A DNA stretch of 64,000 nt from RH-AL1 sp965277355 (GTDB lineage: Bacteria > Pseudomonadota > Alphaproteobacteria > Rhizobiales > Beijerinckiaceae), in the NCBI GenBank assembly GCA_965277355.1, contig CBDICN010000002.1, forward strand, positions 1,612,001 through 1,676,000, written 5' to 3'. The position numbers and the translations under genes are program-made. Shown piece after piece: positions 44,140 through 53,000 of the stretch. Position 1 is the stretch's first letter, and every line of letters begins with the position of its first letter. The notes under the pieces were generated by a model, which saw nothing but the letters and a program-made list of their open reading frames with translations, was not told the DNA's origin and ran no database searches.

Positions 44140-45825
44140 ATGAGCGCATCGAACACCTCTCGCACCGCGGCCGAGGTGCTCGTCGACCAGCTCGTGGCGC
44201 AAGGCGTCGAACACGTGTTCTGCGTGCCCGGCGAAAGCTATCTCGCCGTTCTCGATGCCTTTCGCGATCGCGCCATCACCGTTACCGTTTGTCGCCAGGA
44301 GGGCGGCGTCGCCATGATGGCGGAGGCCGTCGGTAAGGCGAGCGGGCGCCCCGGCGTCTGCTTCGTCACGCGCGGGCCTGGCGCGACCAACGCGATGCAC
44401 GGGCTGCATGTGGCCCAGCAAGGCTCAACGCCGATGATCATGTTCGTCGGTCAGGTCGAGCGCGGTGTGCGCGGCCGCGAAGCATTCCAGGAGCTCGACT
44501 ATGCGGCCGTGTTCGGGTCGGTCGCCAAGTGGGCCGACGAGATCCAGGCGCCCGCCCGCATCCCCGAGCTCGTCTCGCGCGCCTTCCACGTGGCGATGAA
44601 CGGCCGCCCGGGACCGGTCGTCCTCAGCCTGCCCGAGGACATGCTGACCGAGCGCGTCGATGTCGCCGATGCACCGCGGGTCGAGCCGGTCGAGAGCGCG
44701 CCGTGCGAGCCGGACATCACGCGTCTCGCGGCCATGCTCGCCGAGGCGCGCGCACCGATCCTCATTCTCGGTGGCACAAGGTGGACGGAGGCGTCATGCG
44801 CCGGCGTGCGCGACTTCGCCGAGCGATACGGCCTGCCGGTGGCGACGAGCTTCCGCCGCCTGCCTCTGTTCGACGCGTTGCATCCGAACTATGCCGGCGA
44901 GCTTGGGATCGGTCCCAATCCCAAGCTGCTGGCGCGCGTCAAAGGCGCCGATCTCGTCATCGTGGCCGGCGGCCGTCTCGGCGATATTCCGACGCAGGGC
45001 TATACGCTCTTCGACGTGCCGAAGCCGGCATGCCGCCTCGTCCATGTTCACCCCGAGCCGTCGGAACTCGGCCGCGTCTATGCCGCGGATCTGGCGATCG
45101 CCGCCTCGCCGGTCGGGCTTGCCGCGGCGCTTGAGCGACTGGCGCCGTCATCGACGGTAGCCTGGGCCGGCAGCGCGGAGGCCGCGCACGCCGATTATAT
45201 CGCGTGGACGGAGGTCGCGACCGAGCAGCCCGGAGGCGTCAATCTCGGCTCGATCATGATTTGGCTCCGCGAGAGCCTGCCGGCCGATGCGATCCTCTGC
45301 AACGGCGCCGGCAATTTCGCCTCTTGGATCCAACGCTTCTATCGTGTCCGCCGCTTCGCGAGCCACATCGCGCCGACGTCCGGCTCGATGGGATACGGCG
45401 TGCCGGGCGCGGTGGCGATGCAGCGTCTCCATCCCGACGCGACGGTCGTCTGCGTCAGCGGCGATGGCGACTTCCTGATGAACGGTCAGGAGTTCGCCAC
45501 CGCCGTCCAGTACGGCCTGCCGATCGTGGTCATCGTCTGCGACAACGGGCTCTACGGCACGATTCGCATGCACCAGGAGCGCGAATATCCGGGCAGGCCG
45601 TCCGCCACGACGCTGCGCAATCCCGACTTTGCCGCCTACGCGCGCGCCTTCGGCGGGTTCGGCGCGACCGTGGAGCGGACCGCCGACTTCGCCGCCGCTT
45701 TCGCCGAGGCGCGCGCGAGCGGCCTGCCCTCGATCCTCCACCTCAAGATCGATCCCGAGGCGATCCTGCCCGGGACCACGCTGACGAAGATGCGGGAGAC
45801 GGCGCTCGCGGCGCGCACGTCCTGA
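44140..45825 (+). CDS. ThDP-dependent enzyme, acetolactate synthase-like
   Basis: 561 residues with three ThDP-enzyme domains. The cofactor-activating glutamate lies in CRQEGGVAMMAEAVG near residue 54, VTRGPGATNAMHGLH follows, the GREAFQELDYAAVFG loop near 110 resembles acetohydroxyacid synthase, and the pyrophosphate motif VCVSGDGDFLMNGQEFATAVQYGLPIVVIVCDNGLYG (GDG...NN-like) is near 440. Enzymes of this group decarboxylate or condense 2-oxoacids; without the small subunit and outside ilv context, branched-chain synthesis is not expected. It ends the aminoacyl-carrier-protein operon and would supply a carboligation step. The GAGGGAAAC RBS precedes the ATG at 44140. Confidence 0.9.
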   Translation: MSASNTSRTAAEVLVDQLVAQGVEHVFCVPGESYLAVLDAFRDRAITVTVCRQEGGVAMMAEAVGKASGRPGVCFVTRGPGATNAMHGLHVAQQGSTPMIMFVGQVERGVRGREAFQELDYAAVFGSVAKWADEIQAPARIPELVSRAFHVAMNGRPGPVVLSLPEDMLTERVDVADAPRVEPVESAPCEPDITRLAAMLAEARAPILILGGTRWTEASCAGVRDFAERYGLPVATSFRRLPLFDALHPNYAGELGIGPNPKLLARVKGADLVIVAGGRLGDIPTQGYTLFDVPKPACRLVHVHPEPSELGRVYAADLAIAASPVGLAAALERLAPSSTVAWAGSAEAAHADYIAWTEVATEQPGGVNLGSIMIWLRESLPADAILCNGAGNFASWIQRFYRVRRFASHIAPTSGSMGYGVPGAVAMQRLHPDATVVCVSGDGDFLMNGQEFATAVQYGLPIVVIVCDNGLYGTIRMHQEREYPGRPSATTLRNPDFAAYARAFGGFGATVERTADFAAAFAEARASGLPSILHLKIDPEAILPGTTLTKMRETALAARTS

Positions 45826-45828
45826 CGG

Positions 45829-46854
45829 CTAATACAGGGCGGGCAGCGCGACCGGGGTCATGATTGGGCCGATGCCGAGCCGGCCGCCATGAAGATCGAT
45901 CGGAAGACTGATCGCGCCCGACTGCGTCGCGGGTCGCCGCTGGCCGCCGCCCAGCAGCGTGCTGAGCAGGGAGCCGGCCGCCACCAGACCCGGTTCGATG
46001 CCGTAGCGCCGCAGCACGGGACCAACGCCGACGAACTCCGCCTGGAGATGGCCCTGCGGACGGTGAGCGTCGTCCAGGCCCACCACGCCGTTGGCCGACA
46101 TGACAACGGTCCCCCGGCTGAGGCGCGAGGCGGTGAGATCGACGTGGCCGCCGGCCAGACGCCACGCGTCGATGATCGCTTCGGGCGTGGACGCGGCGCC
46201 GAGACCCGCACGATTGAGATGCCCTGCCAGATCGATCTTCACCGGTTTCGCGTCGCCGAAGACCTCGTCGAGCGGTGCCAAGTCGGTGGCGCCGACGGCG
46301 ATAGCGAAGGCCAGCGTCGGCTCGCCAGGCCCCTCCCGCATCGTGAAGTGCGCGGCGAGCTTGGCCATCCGGCCGGACTGCCGACCGACCGGCCCGAAGG
46401 TGCCCCCGAACGAAACGTCGGCGCCGTGCAGGTCGATCATTCGCGGATCGGGAAGCGGACCGAAGGCGAGATCGAACATCGTCCAGCGTGCAGAAACGGA
46501 GGTCGCGCCGTCGGAGGTCGCATAAGAGAAGGGTGGGCGCAGCGAAAGGGCAAGGCGGCTCGGGCGCAAGATCGAGACGGCGGCACTCACGTGCGCCACC
46601 CTGGCGATGTCGTCACCACGGTCGCGACCTTGCGCGGCGAAGGAGGCGTCGGTGCAATCCACCGTGATTGCGAACGGAAAGCCGGCTATCGTGCGATCCG
46701 GGCAAGTCCAGCGGCGCCCAAGCGCGGCCTCGCTTTCCTGCCAGGCATCCATCCGGCGACCGGCCTCGCCAGCGATGGTCAACCACGCGGCGCCATAGAG
46801 CGCCGCGAGGGGGACCAGGACGAACCCGAGCGCCGTCCAACGCGATATGCTCAA
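45829..46854 (-). CDS. DUF2125 domain protein, exported or membrane-anchored
   Basis: 341 residues. MSISRWTALGFVLVPLAALYGAAWLTIAG is an N-terminal anchor helix; the body is beta-rich with the DUF2125 features DRTIAGFPFAITVDCTDASFAA near residue 53 and LHGADVSFGGTFG, with a glycine-rich C-terminus. Periplasmic, unknown function, conserved in Alphaproteobacteria. Convergent with the ThDP enzyme (3 bp between stops). Confidence 0.85.
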   Translation of the reverse strand: MSISRWTALGFVLVPLAALYGAAWLTIAGEAGRRMDAWQESEAALGRRWTCPDRTIAGFPFAITVDCTDASFAAQGRDRGDDIARVAHVSAAVSILRPSRLALSLRPPFSYATSDGATSVSARWTMFDLAFGPLPDPRMIDLHGADVSFGGTFGPVGRQSGRMAKLAAHFTMREGPGEPTLAFAIAVGATDLAPLDEVFGDAKPVKIDLAGHLNRAGLGAASTPEAIIDAWRLAGGHVDLTASRLSRGTVVMSANGVVGLDDAHRPQGHLQAEFVGVGPVLRRYGIEPGLVAAGSLLSTLLGGGQRRPATQSGAISLPIDLHGGRLGIGPIMTPVALPALY

Positions 46855-47020
46855 GTCCGCTGTCCGTGGCTGGTCGTCACGATCAAGTCCGGGAGGGCTG
46901 CGCCGCCGCGGCGGCTGGTCTAGGAATGCGGGCCGGCGTAGAGCGGCGGAGCGTGGCGCTTTGGTGTCCTGTACGAAACCAACCGGGACCGTGGCGACTT
47001 CGGATTGCGCGGTACGGACG

Positions 47021-47554
47021 ATGAAAGACGGCGGTTTCTGGATCTTCGGCTACGGATCCCTGATGTGGCGCCCGGGCTTCGCGTACGAGGAGCGCGCTAT
47101 CGGGTTAGTGCGTGGCTACCGGCGCGCGCTCTGCGTCTATTCTCACGTTCATCGCGGCACGCCGGAGAAGCCGGGGCTCGTTCTAGGGCTCGATCGTGGC
47201 GGCTCGTGCAAGGGTGTCGCCTTCCGCATCCGCGAGGACCACGTGGACGCGACGCTGGCCTACCTTCGCGAGCGCGAACAAGTGACGATGGTCTATCGCG
47301 AGATCATTCTTACGGCGCGCCTTGTCGACGGTCGCGCTGTCCGCGTCGTGTCCTACGCGGTCGATCGCCGCCACCATCAATATGCCGGTGCGCTCGATCT
47401 CCCCGCTCTCGCACACTACGTCGGGCAGGGCGTCGGCGTCTCCGGCCCCAATCCGGAATACGTTCGCAACACCTTCGACCACATGACCGATCTCGGCATC
47501 GCCGATACCATGCTGGCGGCCCTTGCCGCGCGTTTCCCGCAAGCGAAACCATGA
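47021..47554 (+). CDS. chaC: Gamma-glutamylcyclotransferase (ChaC family)
   Basis: 177 residues. The signature FGYGSLMWRPGF starts at residue 9, and the catalytic glutamate sits in VYREIILTARL. ChaC enzymes split glutathione to 5-oxoproline and Cys-Gly in the cytoplasm. The ATG at 47021 starts MKDGGFWIFGYGS. Divergent from the DUF2125 gene; 166 bp gap. Confidence 0.9.
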   Translation: MKDGGFWIFGYGSLMWRPGFAYEERAIGLVRGYRRALCVYSHVHRGTPEKPGLVLGLDRGGSCKGVAFRIREDHVDATLAYLREREQVTMVYREIILTARLVDGRAVRVVSYAVDRRHHQYAGALDLPALAHYVGQGVGVSGPNPEYVRNTFDHMTDLGIADTMLAALAARFPQAKP

Positions 47555-47596
47555 GACTGCGTCCGCGCGCCATCGCATCGACACCGCGCAGGCCGA

Positions 47597-48046
47597 CTAC
47601 GCCGAGAGCGCAATGTTGGCTCTCGCCTGACGCAGGGCCAGATCGGCGACGATCGCGGCGCGTGCGACCATGGTCTTACCAAGCAGATGCACGTGCCATT
47701 GTTCGGCGCCGAGCACGAGGGCTTCGTGCATGGCGCGTCGCCTGTCGCGTCCGACTTCGATGGCTGCGATCGCGAGCGCGCGTCGCGTCCTTCCGCGGAC
47801 CCCGGCCGAAAGTAGGACGAAGCCGTCGAAGTCCGGCAAGCCCAGGCCGTCGACCTCGCGATCGACAGGAAACACGGAGGTCAGATAACGGCGACCCGAT
47901 CCGCCGAACCAGGCGTGGAACTTGTCCGCAAGCTGCTTATCGAACAGTCCCGGAACCTTGCTCTCGTCGGCACACGGCGGCGGCGCATCGAACGCCGAGC
48001 GCCGCGCAGTCGCAAAAGCTATCTCGTCCGCGACGAAAGGCAGCAT
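47597..48046 (-). CDS. Hypothetical protein
   Basis: 149 residues. I do not recognise the family. The middle part (PVDREVDGLGLPDFDGFVLLSAGVRG, then RALAIAAIEVGRDRRRAMHEAL) has a regular alternation of hydrophobic and charged residues, and there is no signal peptide or membrane helix. It is a coding-like ORF of normal codon usage between ChaC (convergent) and PlsC (same strand). The ATG at 48046 is at the first plausible start. Confidence 0.55.
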   Translation of the reverse strand: MLPFVADEIAFATARRSAFDAPPPCADESKVPGLFDKQLADKFHAWFGGSGRRYLTSVFPVDREVDGLGLPDFDGFVLLSAGVRGRTRRALAIAAIEVGRDRRRAMHEALVLGAEQWHVHLLGKTMVARAAIVADLALRQARANIALSA

Positions 48047-48113
48047 TGCTGTTCTCCTCTAGAGAACAAAAATAGAACACGGCGCCTCGCATGTCAATCT
48101 CGCATCGAAACTC

Positions 48114-48914
48114 TTACGCCGTGGCCGTTCGCTTCTTCCGCTGTTCTTGAGGGCAGCCGACCGTCGTTTCGATGCTGCTGTCGGCGAGCCGACGATCCTT
48201 GGCGAGCGCCTCGGCCACGAGCGCGTCGGTGGCAGGCTCGATGGCGTTCTCCAGCGCCTGCAGGAAGACGCGCTTGCCGAGGCCGGCCTCGATCGGCTGC
48301 AGGACCTGTATGACAATCGTGCCGGGACGTCGCAGATAGCCTTTGCGCGGCCAGAACAACCCGGTGTTGAGCGCGATGGGCGTGCAAGGCACGCCGCTCG
48401 AAGTATAAAGCGCCGCGACACCGGGCTTGTAGGCCGGTGCCGCGCCGATCGGCCGGCGCGTGCCTTCCGGGAAGATCACGATCTGGCGGTTGGCCACGAG
48501 CCGGGCGCGCACGGCACGCTGGAGCATCAGCAGCGCGCCGCCGCCTTTCGACCGGTCGATGCCGATCTGACCGGTTGTCTTGAGGTACCAGCCAAACACC
48601 GGGATCGCCGTCAGCTCCTTCTTCAGGACGTAGGCGAAGTCGTCGATCACGGTCAGGAGCGCGAAGGTTTCGAGGAACGATTGATGCTTCACGGCGACGA
48701 TGCACGCACCGCTCGGCAGCAGGGCGCGGTCGCGCACCTCGACCCGCGCATCGCAGATCGTCGCGAGAAGCCACAGCGAGCTTCGCGCCCAGGCCCGGAT
48801 CAACCACAGCACCGCGCCACGCGGCAGCAGCATGAGGGGCAGACCGAGGATCATCATGACGATGAAGAGCGTGTAGAACGCCACGTTGAAGATGGCGGAC
48901 CGAAGAATGATCAT
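48114..48914 (-). CDS. plsC: 1-acyl-sn-glycerol-3-phosphate acyltransferase
   Basis: 266 residues. One or two N-terminal membrane helices (MIILRSAIFNVAFYTLFIVMMIL). The catalytic HX4D-like motif reads KHQSFLE near residue 73, with Glu replacing the usual Asp, and the acceptor motif FPEGTRRP near 145. Adds the second acyl group to lysophosphatidate to make phosphatidate in the inner membrane. The ATG at 48914 is chosen because hydrophobic anchor and family start there; an upstream ATG at 48986 would add 24 basic, unconserved residues. Confidence 0.88.
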   Translation of the reverse strand: MIILRSAIFNVAFYTLFIVMMILGLPLMLLPRGAVLWLIRAWARSSLWLLATICDARVEVRDRALLPSGACIVAVKHQSFLETFALLTVIDDFAYVLKKELTAIPVFGWYLKTTGQIGIDRSKGGGALLMLQRAVRARLVANRQIVIFPEGTRRPIGAAPAYKPGVAALYTSSGVPCTPIALNTGLFWPRKGYLRRPGTIVIQVLQPIEAGLGKRVFLQALENAIEPATDALVAEALAKDRRLADSSIETTVGCPQEQRKKRTATA

Positions 48915-49222
48915 CGTGTCTCGTATCTCGGGATCATGTCGCCTCGCTTGCCGCGCCTCCTGCGCTCGCGGGGACGTTAACAGCATTGTGGCGAGGCGTC
49001 GAACGAAGCGGCTGAACCGTGTTGATTTGCCGGCGACCGCAAGGCAAACGCGCCGGCGGACCTCTGGTGCACGGATAGGCCGCCCGGTCCCTCAGATAAG
49101 CAAGGAAGCGGCAACCAGTCTGCGGCATAAGGCACATCATCTTTAAGCCAAAAGTGCATGTCACATCCGCTCTGCGCGGAGCGGCGGACCGGCCCCATCG
49201 ACCCACGCCGAGCGAGATCGTC

Positions 49223-49864
49223 ATGAGCGAGCCCACCGCGGCCTATCCCATCGACCCCGCCGTCGCGCGCCGCGGCGACGGGCCGATGAAGCGGCTCTAC
49301 CGCTGGACGATGAGCCTCGCCGAGACGCCCGCGGCACCCTGGGCGCTGGGCATCATCGCGTTCATGGAGAGCTCGTTCTTCCCCGTGCCCCCGGACGTGA
49401 TCCTGGTCCCGATGTCGCTCGCCCGGCCGCAACGGGCCTGGGTCTACGCGCTGATCTGCACGGTCGGATCGGTCACCGGCGCGCTGCTCGGCTACGCCAT
49501 CGGGGCCCTGCTGTTCAACACGGTCGGCACTTGGCTGATCCACCTCTACGGCTACGGCGCCAAGTTCGCGCAGGCTCGCGATTTCCTCGCCACCAATGGT
49601 TGGTGGTTTATTCTCATCAAGGGTCTCACGCCCATCCCATTCAAGCTGGTCACGATCAGCGCCGGCATCATCCGCTTCGACCTGCCGCTTTTCATCGTGC
49701 TCTGCATCATCACGCGCGGCGCCCGCTTTCTTTTTCTCGCCGTCCTGCTCACCTATTTCGGCGAGCCGATCAAGCGGCTCCTCGAGCGCTATTTCGGTGT
49801 CTTCATGGTCATTTTGGTGATCACCGTGCTGGTCGGCTTCTACGTCGCCGCGAAAGTGATCTGA
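49223..49864 (+). CDS. DedA/VTT-family membrane protein (YqaA-like)
   Basis: 213 residues, about four to five membrane segments. Core FMESSFFPVPPDVILVPMSLARP near residue 49, GSVTGALLGYAIGALLFNTVG near 90, and GLTPIPFKLVTISAG near 134, which is the SNARE-associated/VTT signature. DedA-like proteins move lipids across membranes and maintain the proton gradient. Directly followed, after 2 bp, by the DsbB-like gene, so the two are one unit. Confidence 0.88.
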   Translation: MSEPTAAYPIDPAVARRGDGPMKRLYRWTMSLAETPAAPWALGIIAFMESSFFPVPPDVILVPMSLARPQRAWVYALICTVGSVTGALLGYAIGALLFNTVGTWLIHLYGYGAKFAQARDFLATNGWWFILIKGLTPIPFKLVTISAGIIRFDLPLFIVLCIITRGARFLFLAVLLTYFGEPIKRLLERYFGVFMVILVITVLVGFYVAAKVI

Positions 49865-49866
49865 CC

Positions 49867-50376
49867 ATGGATGCGCCGGTCTCCCGCGGAACGCGCGGCG
49901 CGCCGGTCGGCACCGCCTTCGTCATCCTGACTGTCGTGGTGACGACGATTCTCGCCGCCTTCGCGTTCCAGGCCGCGGGCTACGCCCCGTGCGAACTTTG
50001 CTTGAAGGAGCGCCTGCCCTACTATGCCGGCGTGGCGCTGGCCGCCCTTACCATCCCGGCGACCCGGCGGGGGCCATCGGTCGCTTGGCGCGCCTGCTTC
50101 GCGTTGCTCGCCCTGCTGTTCTTGTTCAGCGCCGGCTTCGGCGCCTATCATGCCGGCGTCGAATGGGGCTTCTGGGCGGGACCCAGCGACTGCACCGGCT
50201 CGGCCACGCACGCGGCGTCTGGCGCAGACTTCCTGCGGCAATTGCATGGAATCAAGGTGGTGCGCTGCGATGCGGTCGCGATCCGCATCCTCGGCCTGTC
50301 GCTCGCCGGCTGGAACGTCGTCGTATCGCTCGCCGTGGCGGCGCTCGCCGTCGCCGGGCTGAACAGCCGCGGCTAG
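49867..50376 (+). CDS. dsbB: Disulfide bond formation protein DsbB-like
   Basis: 169 residues, four membrane helices. The first cysteine pair is in APCELCLKERLPYY (C-X2-C, near residue 42), the second loop pair is at SDCTGS near 118 and RCDAVAIRILGLSLAGWN near 142. DsbB reoxidises DsbA and passes electrons to quinone. The arrangement fits a short DsbB type. It ends overlapping a small ORF on the other strand by 4 bp. Confidence 0.85.
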   Translation: MDAPVSRGTRGAPVGTAFVILTVVVTTILAAFAFQAAGYAPCELCLKERLPYYAGVALAALTIPATRRGPSVAWRACFALLALLFLFSAGFGAYHAGVEWGFWAGPSDCTGSATHAASGADFLRQLHGIKVVRCDAVAIRILGLSLAGWNVVVSLAVAALAVAGLNSRG

Positions 50377-50582
50377 GTGCCCGGCTCCTCCGTCTCGGCC
50401 CGCGCCTCGTCGGACTTTGCATAAGGGTGCTTGCTGTCGGCCGGCCCCATGCTCTCCCCGCCCTTCGGCGGCACGTTCTCGTCGCCGGGCTTGCGCGGGA
50501 GCTCCTTCATCGTCGGATCAGGATTGGCCGAGCCGCCGCCGTCGTCTTTGCCGAAGCTGCGTCCGACATTGCTTGCGCGCAT
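50373..50582 (-). CDS. Small hydrophilic protein, unknown function
   Basis: 69 residues, no membrane or signal segment. Composition is unusually rich in Gly, Pro, Asp, Lys and Glu (SFGKDDGGGSANPDPTMKELPRKPG, then PPKGGESMGPADSKHPYAKS), so it is probably disordered. It may be a stress- or desiccation-related hydrophilin, but this is only a composition-based guess. Starts at the ATG at 50582; a longer reading to 50759 has no protein-like character. Confidence 0.4.
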   Translation of the reverse strand: MRASNVGRSFGKDDGGGSANPDPTMKELPRKPGDENVPPKGGESMGPADSKHPYAKSDEARAETEEPGT

Positions 50583-50849
50583 TGGGCTCTGGTTCCGTGA
50601 AGGTCGATGAGGGCGATTCGCCATTGAGGACCACGCGGGCAGGCGCGCGGCAACCCGGCCAACTGTCGCGGCCCGAGGGCTCCGGTTCATCCCGGTCATC
50701 GGCACGCTCGGGTATCGCCGGCTCGGCCATGCCCGCGAGCACCTACCGCGCCGACCCACGGGTCGCTTGGAGGGCGCTCCCTAAAGCTCCGACGACGCGT
50801 CCCAAGCCCTGGCTCGATGCAAGTAACTCAGCCTCGGCCCTGTCGGCTG

Positions 50850-52058
50850 TCAGCCCTCGCCGACGAGCATCGCCCGCGCCCGCAGCTTCTCCGTCTCGCT
50901 CTTCAGCTGCCCGCAGGCCGCGAGGATGTCGCGGCCGCGCGGCGTGCGCACCGGGCTCGCGTAGCCGGCGGCGAAGACGATGTCGGAGAACCGCTCGATC
51001 GTCTCACAGTCCGAACACTCGTAGCGGGTGCCGGGCCAGGGATTGAAGGGGATGAGATTGATCTTGGCCGGGATTCCCTTCAAAAGGCGGACCAGCTCGC
51101 GCGCCTCGGCCGGATTGTCGTTGACGCCCTTCAGCATCACGTACTCGAAGGTAATCCGCCGCGCGTTCGACGCGCCGGGATAGGCGCGACAGGCGGCCAG
51201 AAGCTCGGCCAGCGGATACTTTTTGTTAAGCGGCACCAGCACGTCGCGCAGGTCGTCGCGCACGGCGTGGAGGGATATCGCCAACATCGATCCGGCCTCC
51301 GCGCCGAGCGCCGCCATCTGCGGCACCACGCCGGCGGTCGACACCGTGATGCGGCGCCTGGAGAGCGAGAGCCCGTCGCCGTCGGCGATGGTGCCGACCG
51401 CGTCGCGCACCGCCGCGGCGTTATAGAGCGGCTCGCCCATGCCCATAAAAACGATGTTGGAGACGACGCGCGACCCCGCGCGGGGGATCAACCCGTCCGT
51501 CGGCGGCGTCAGGCCCGGATAGTCGCCGAGCCGGTCGCGCGCGACCACGACCTGAGCGGCGATCTCGGCGGCGGTGAGATTGCGAACCAGCTTCTGCGTG
51601 CCGGTGTGACAGAAGGCGCAGGAGAGGGTGCAGCCAACCTGGCTCGAGATGCAGAGCGTGCCGCGGTCGCTCTCGGGGATGTACACGCACTCGACCTCGG
51701 AGCCGCGCCTGTGCGCGGTGCGGTCCGACGGATGCGGCGCGAGCCGGATGAGCCACTTGCGGGTTCCGTCGCTTGAGACCTGCTCCGTCACGACTTCCGG
51801 CCGCGCCAGCGTGTAGGTCTCCGCCAGCGCCGCGCGCAAAAGCTTCGACACGTTGAGCATCGCGTCGAAGGAGGTGGCACCCTGAAAGTAGATCCAGTGC
51901 CAGAGCTGGGCGACGCGCATGCGTCGCGCTCGCTCGGGCACGCCGATGGCGGCGAGCGCTTCGGCGAGGCGGTCGCGGTCCAGCCCCACGAGTGAGGACT
52001 TCCGGCCGGAGAGAGAAAAACCGGCCGCGCGCGGCGCAAGATCGAGCGTTTCGGACAT
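50850..52058 (-). CDS. rlmN: 23S rRNA (adenine2503-C2)/tRNA (adenine37-C2) methyltransferase
   Basis: 402 residues. The radical SAM cysteine motif CTLSCAFCHTG lies near residue 143, and SSQVGC precedes it. The adjacent GMGEPLYNAAAV matches the RlmN active-site loop; the methyl-accepting C-terminal cysteine is in the CSDCETIERFSDIVF region with ASPVRTPRGRDILAACGQL. RlmN methylates C2 of A2503 in 23S rRNA and A37 in some tRNAs, controlling accuracy. ATG at 52058. Confidence 0.95.
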   Translation of the reverse strand: MSETLDLAPRAAGFSLSGRKSSLVGLDRDRLAEALAAIGVPERARRMRVAQLWHWIYFQGATSFDAMLNVSKLLRAALAETYTLARPEVVTEQVSSDGTRKWLIRLAPHPSDRTAHRRGSEVECVYIPESDRGTLCISSQVGCTLSCAFCHTGTQKLVRNLTAAEIAAQVVVARDRLGDYPGLTPPTDGLIPRAGSRVVSNIVFMGMGEPLYNAAAVRDAVGTIADGDGLSLSRRRITVSTAGVVPQMAALGAEAGSMLAISLHAVRDDLRDVLVPLNKKYPLAELLAACRAYPGASNARRITFEYVMLKGVNDNPAEARELVRLLKGIPAKINLIPFNPWPGTRYECSDCETIERFSDIVFAAGYASPVRTPRGRDILAACGQLKSETEKLRARAMLVGEG

Positions 52059-52205
52059 GAGGCTCTTATAGCATCGCGCCGACCGGGCGTCAGTTTGCTG
52101 CGAGCCAGCCCGAAGCCAGCCCGCGATGACGGTCGTGGATGCTAGGATGCCAATGGCGCAGGACGGCGATCATCACATGCCATCCCGCGCGTGGAGACCG
52201 CTCTC

Positions 52206-52955
52206 ATGCCCAAGCGCCTGACCTCGATTGCCGCCGCCCTTTGCACTCTCGCCGTGGCGCCCGCTACCGCGGACGGCGTCCCCCTCGTGCAGAGCGTGCC
52301 CCACATCATGACATACGGCTCGGCGAGGGTCGACGTCGTTCCGGATCAGGCGGACCTGTTCCTCGGCGTGGAAACCGAGCGGCCGACACCGGCCGCCGCC
52401 GCCGACGCGACGGCGCAGGCAGCCACCGATGTCATCGCCGCGGTGAAGGCGCAGGGGATCGATGCGCGGGACATCAGCACCACCTTCACGCTCGCCGCCG
52501 TCTACGACGAGGATCGCGATCCGGCCGGGAGGCCGCTGAAGCGGACGCTGCGCGGCTACAAGGCGGAGGAAGCCGTGACGATAAGGGTGCGGGACGTCGC
52601 CAAGACCGGCACCCTCGCCAGGACGCTGATCGCGAGAGGCGCCACCTCCTTCCGCGGCTTCTCCTTCAGCTACTCGAAAGAACGCGGAAAGCAGCGCGAA
52701 CTCGAGGCCGAGGCGACGCGCGACGCGCTTGCCGAGGCGAGGATCTACACTGACGCGATCGGCGTGAAGCTCGGGCGCCCTCTGCAAATCGGGTCGGATG
52801 GCGGTCCGACGCCGGTTGTCGTCGCAAAGATGCCGTCCCACACGGCATCGAAATACCAATCGAGCGAGGCGGTCGTCATCCCGACCGAGCCCGGGGTCCA
52901 GACCATCAGCGCGGAGATCAGCGTGGTCTGGGAGATCAAGGGCGCGCCGCCATGA
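52206..52955 (+). CDS. Exported SIMPL (DUF541) domain protein
   Basis: 249 residues. Signal peptide MPKRLTSIAAALCTLAVAPATA-D. The SIMPL domain shows HIMTYGSARVDVVPDQADLFLGVETE near residue 33, DARDISTTFTLAAVYD, GYKAEEAVTIRVRD and a final VQTISAEISVVWEI. These proteins are beta-rich and periplasmic; some bind interleukin kinases in hosts, but the bacterial role is unknown (oxidative stress in several). The ATG at 52206 is chosen over the upstream ATG at 52191 because the signal peptide starts there. Confidence 0.85.
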   Translation: MPKRLTSIAAALCTLAVAPATADGVPLVQSVPHIMTYGSARVDVVPDQADLFLGVETERPTPAAAADATAQAATDVIAAVKAQGIDARDISTTFTLAAVYDEDRDPAGRPLKRTLRGYKAEEAVTIRVRDVAKTGTLARTLIARGATSFRGFSFSYSKERGKQRELEAEATRDALAEARIYTDAIGVKLGRPLQIGSDGGPTPVVVAKMPSHTASKYQSSEAVVIPTEPGVQTISAEISVVWEIKGAPP

Positions 52956-53000
52956 CGCGATGACCTAGACATAGCATCGGGCCGCCGGGAGCAACCGCGA

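Noticed and set aside
44205..44220. Palindrome GAACACGTGTTC inside the ThDP enzyme gene
   Set aside because: It shares CACGTG with parS but lacks the outer TTT/AAA arms and lies in a conserved coding segment.
44140..45825. Annotation as the catalytic subunit of acetolactate synthase (ilvB)
   Set aside because: No ilvN or ilvC follows and the locus is a carrier-protein cluster; only the fold and ThDP motifs are shared.
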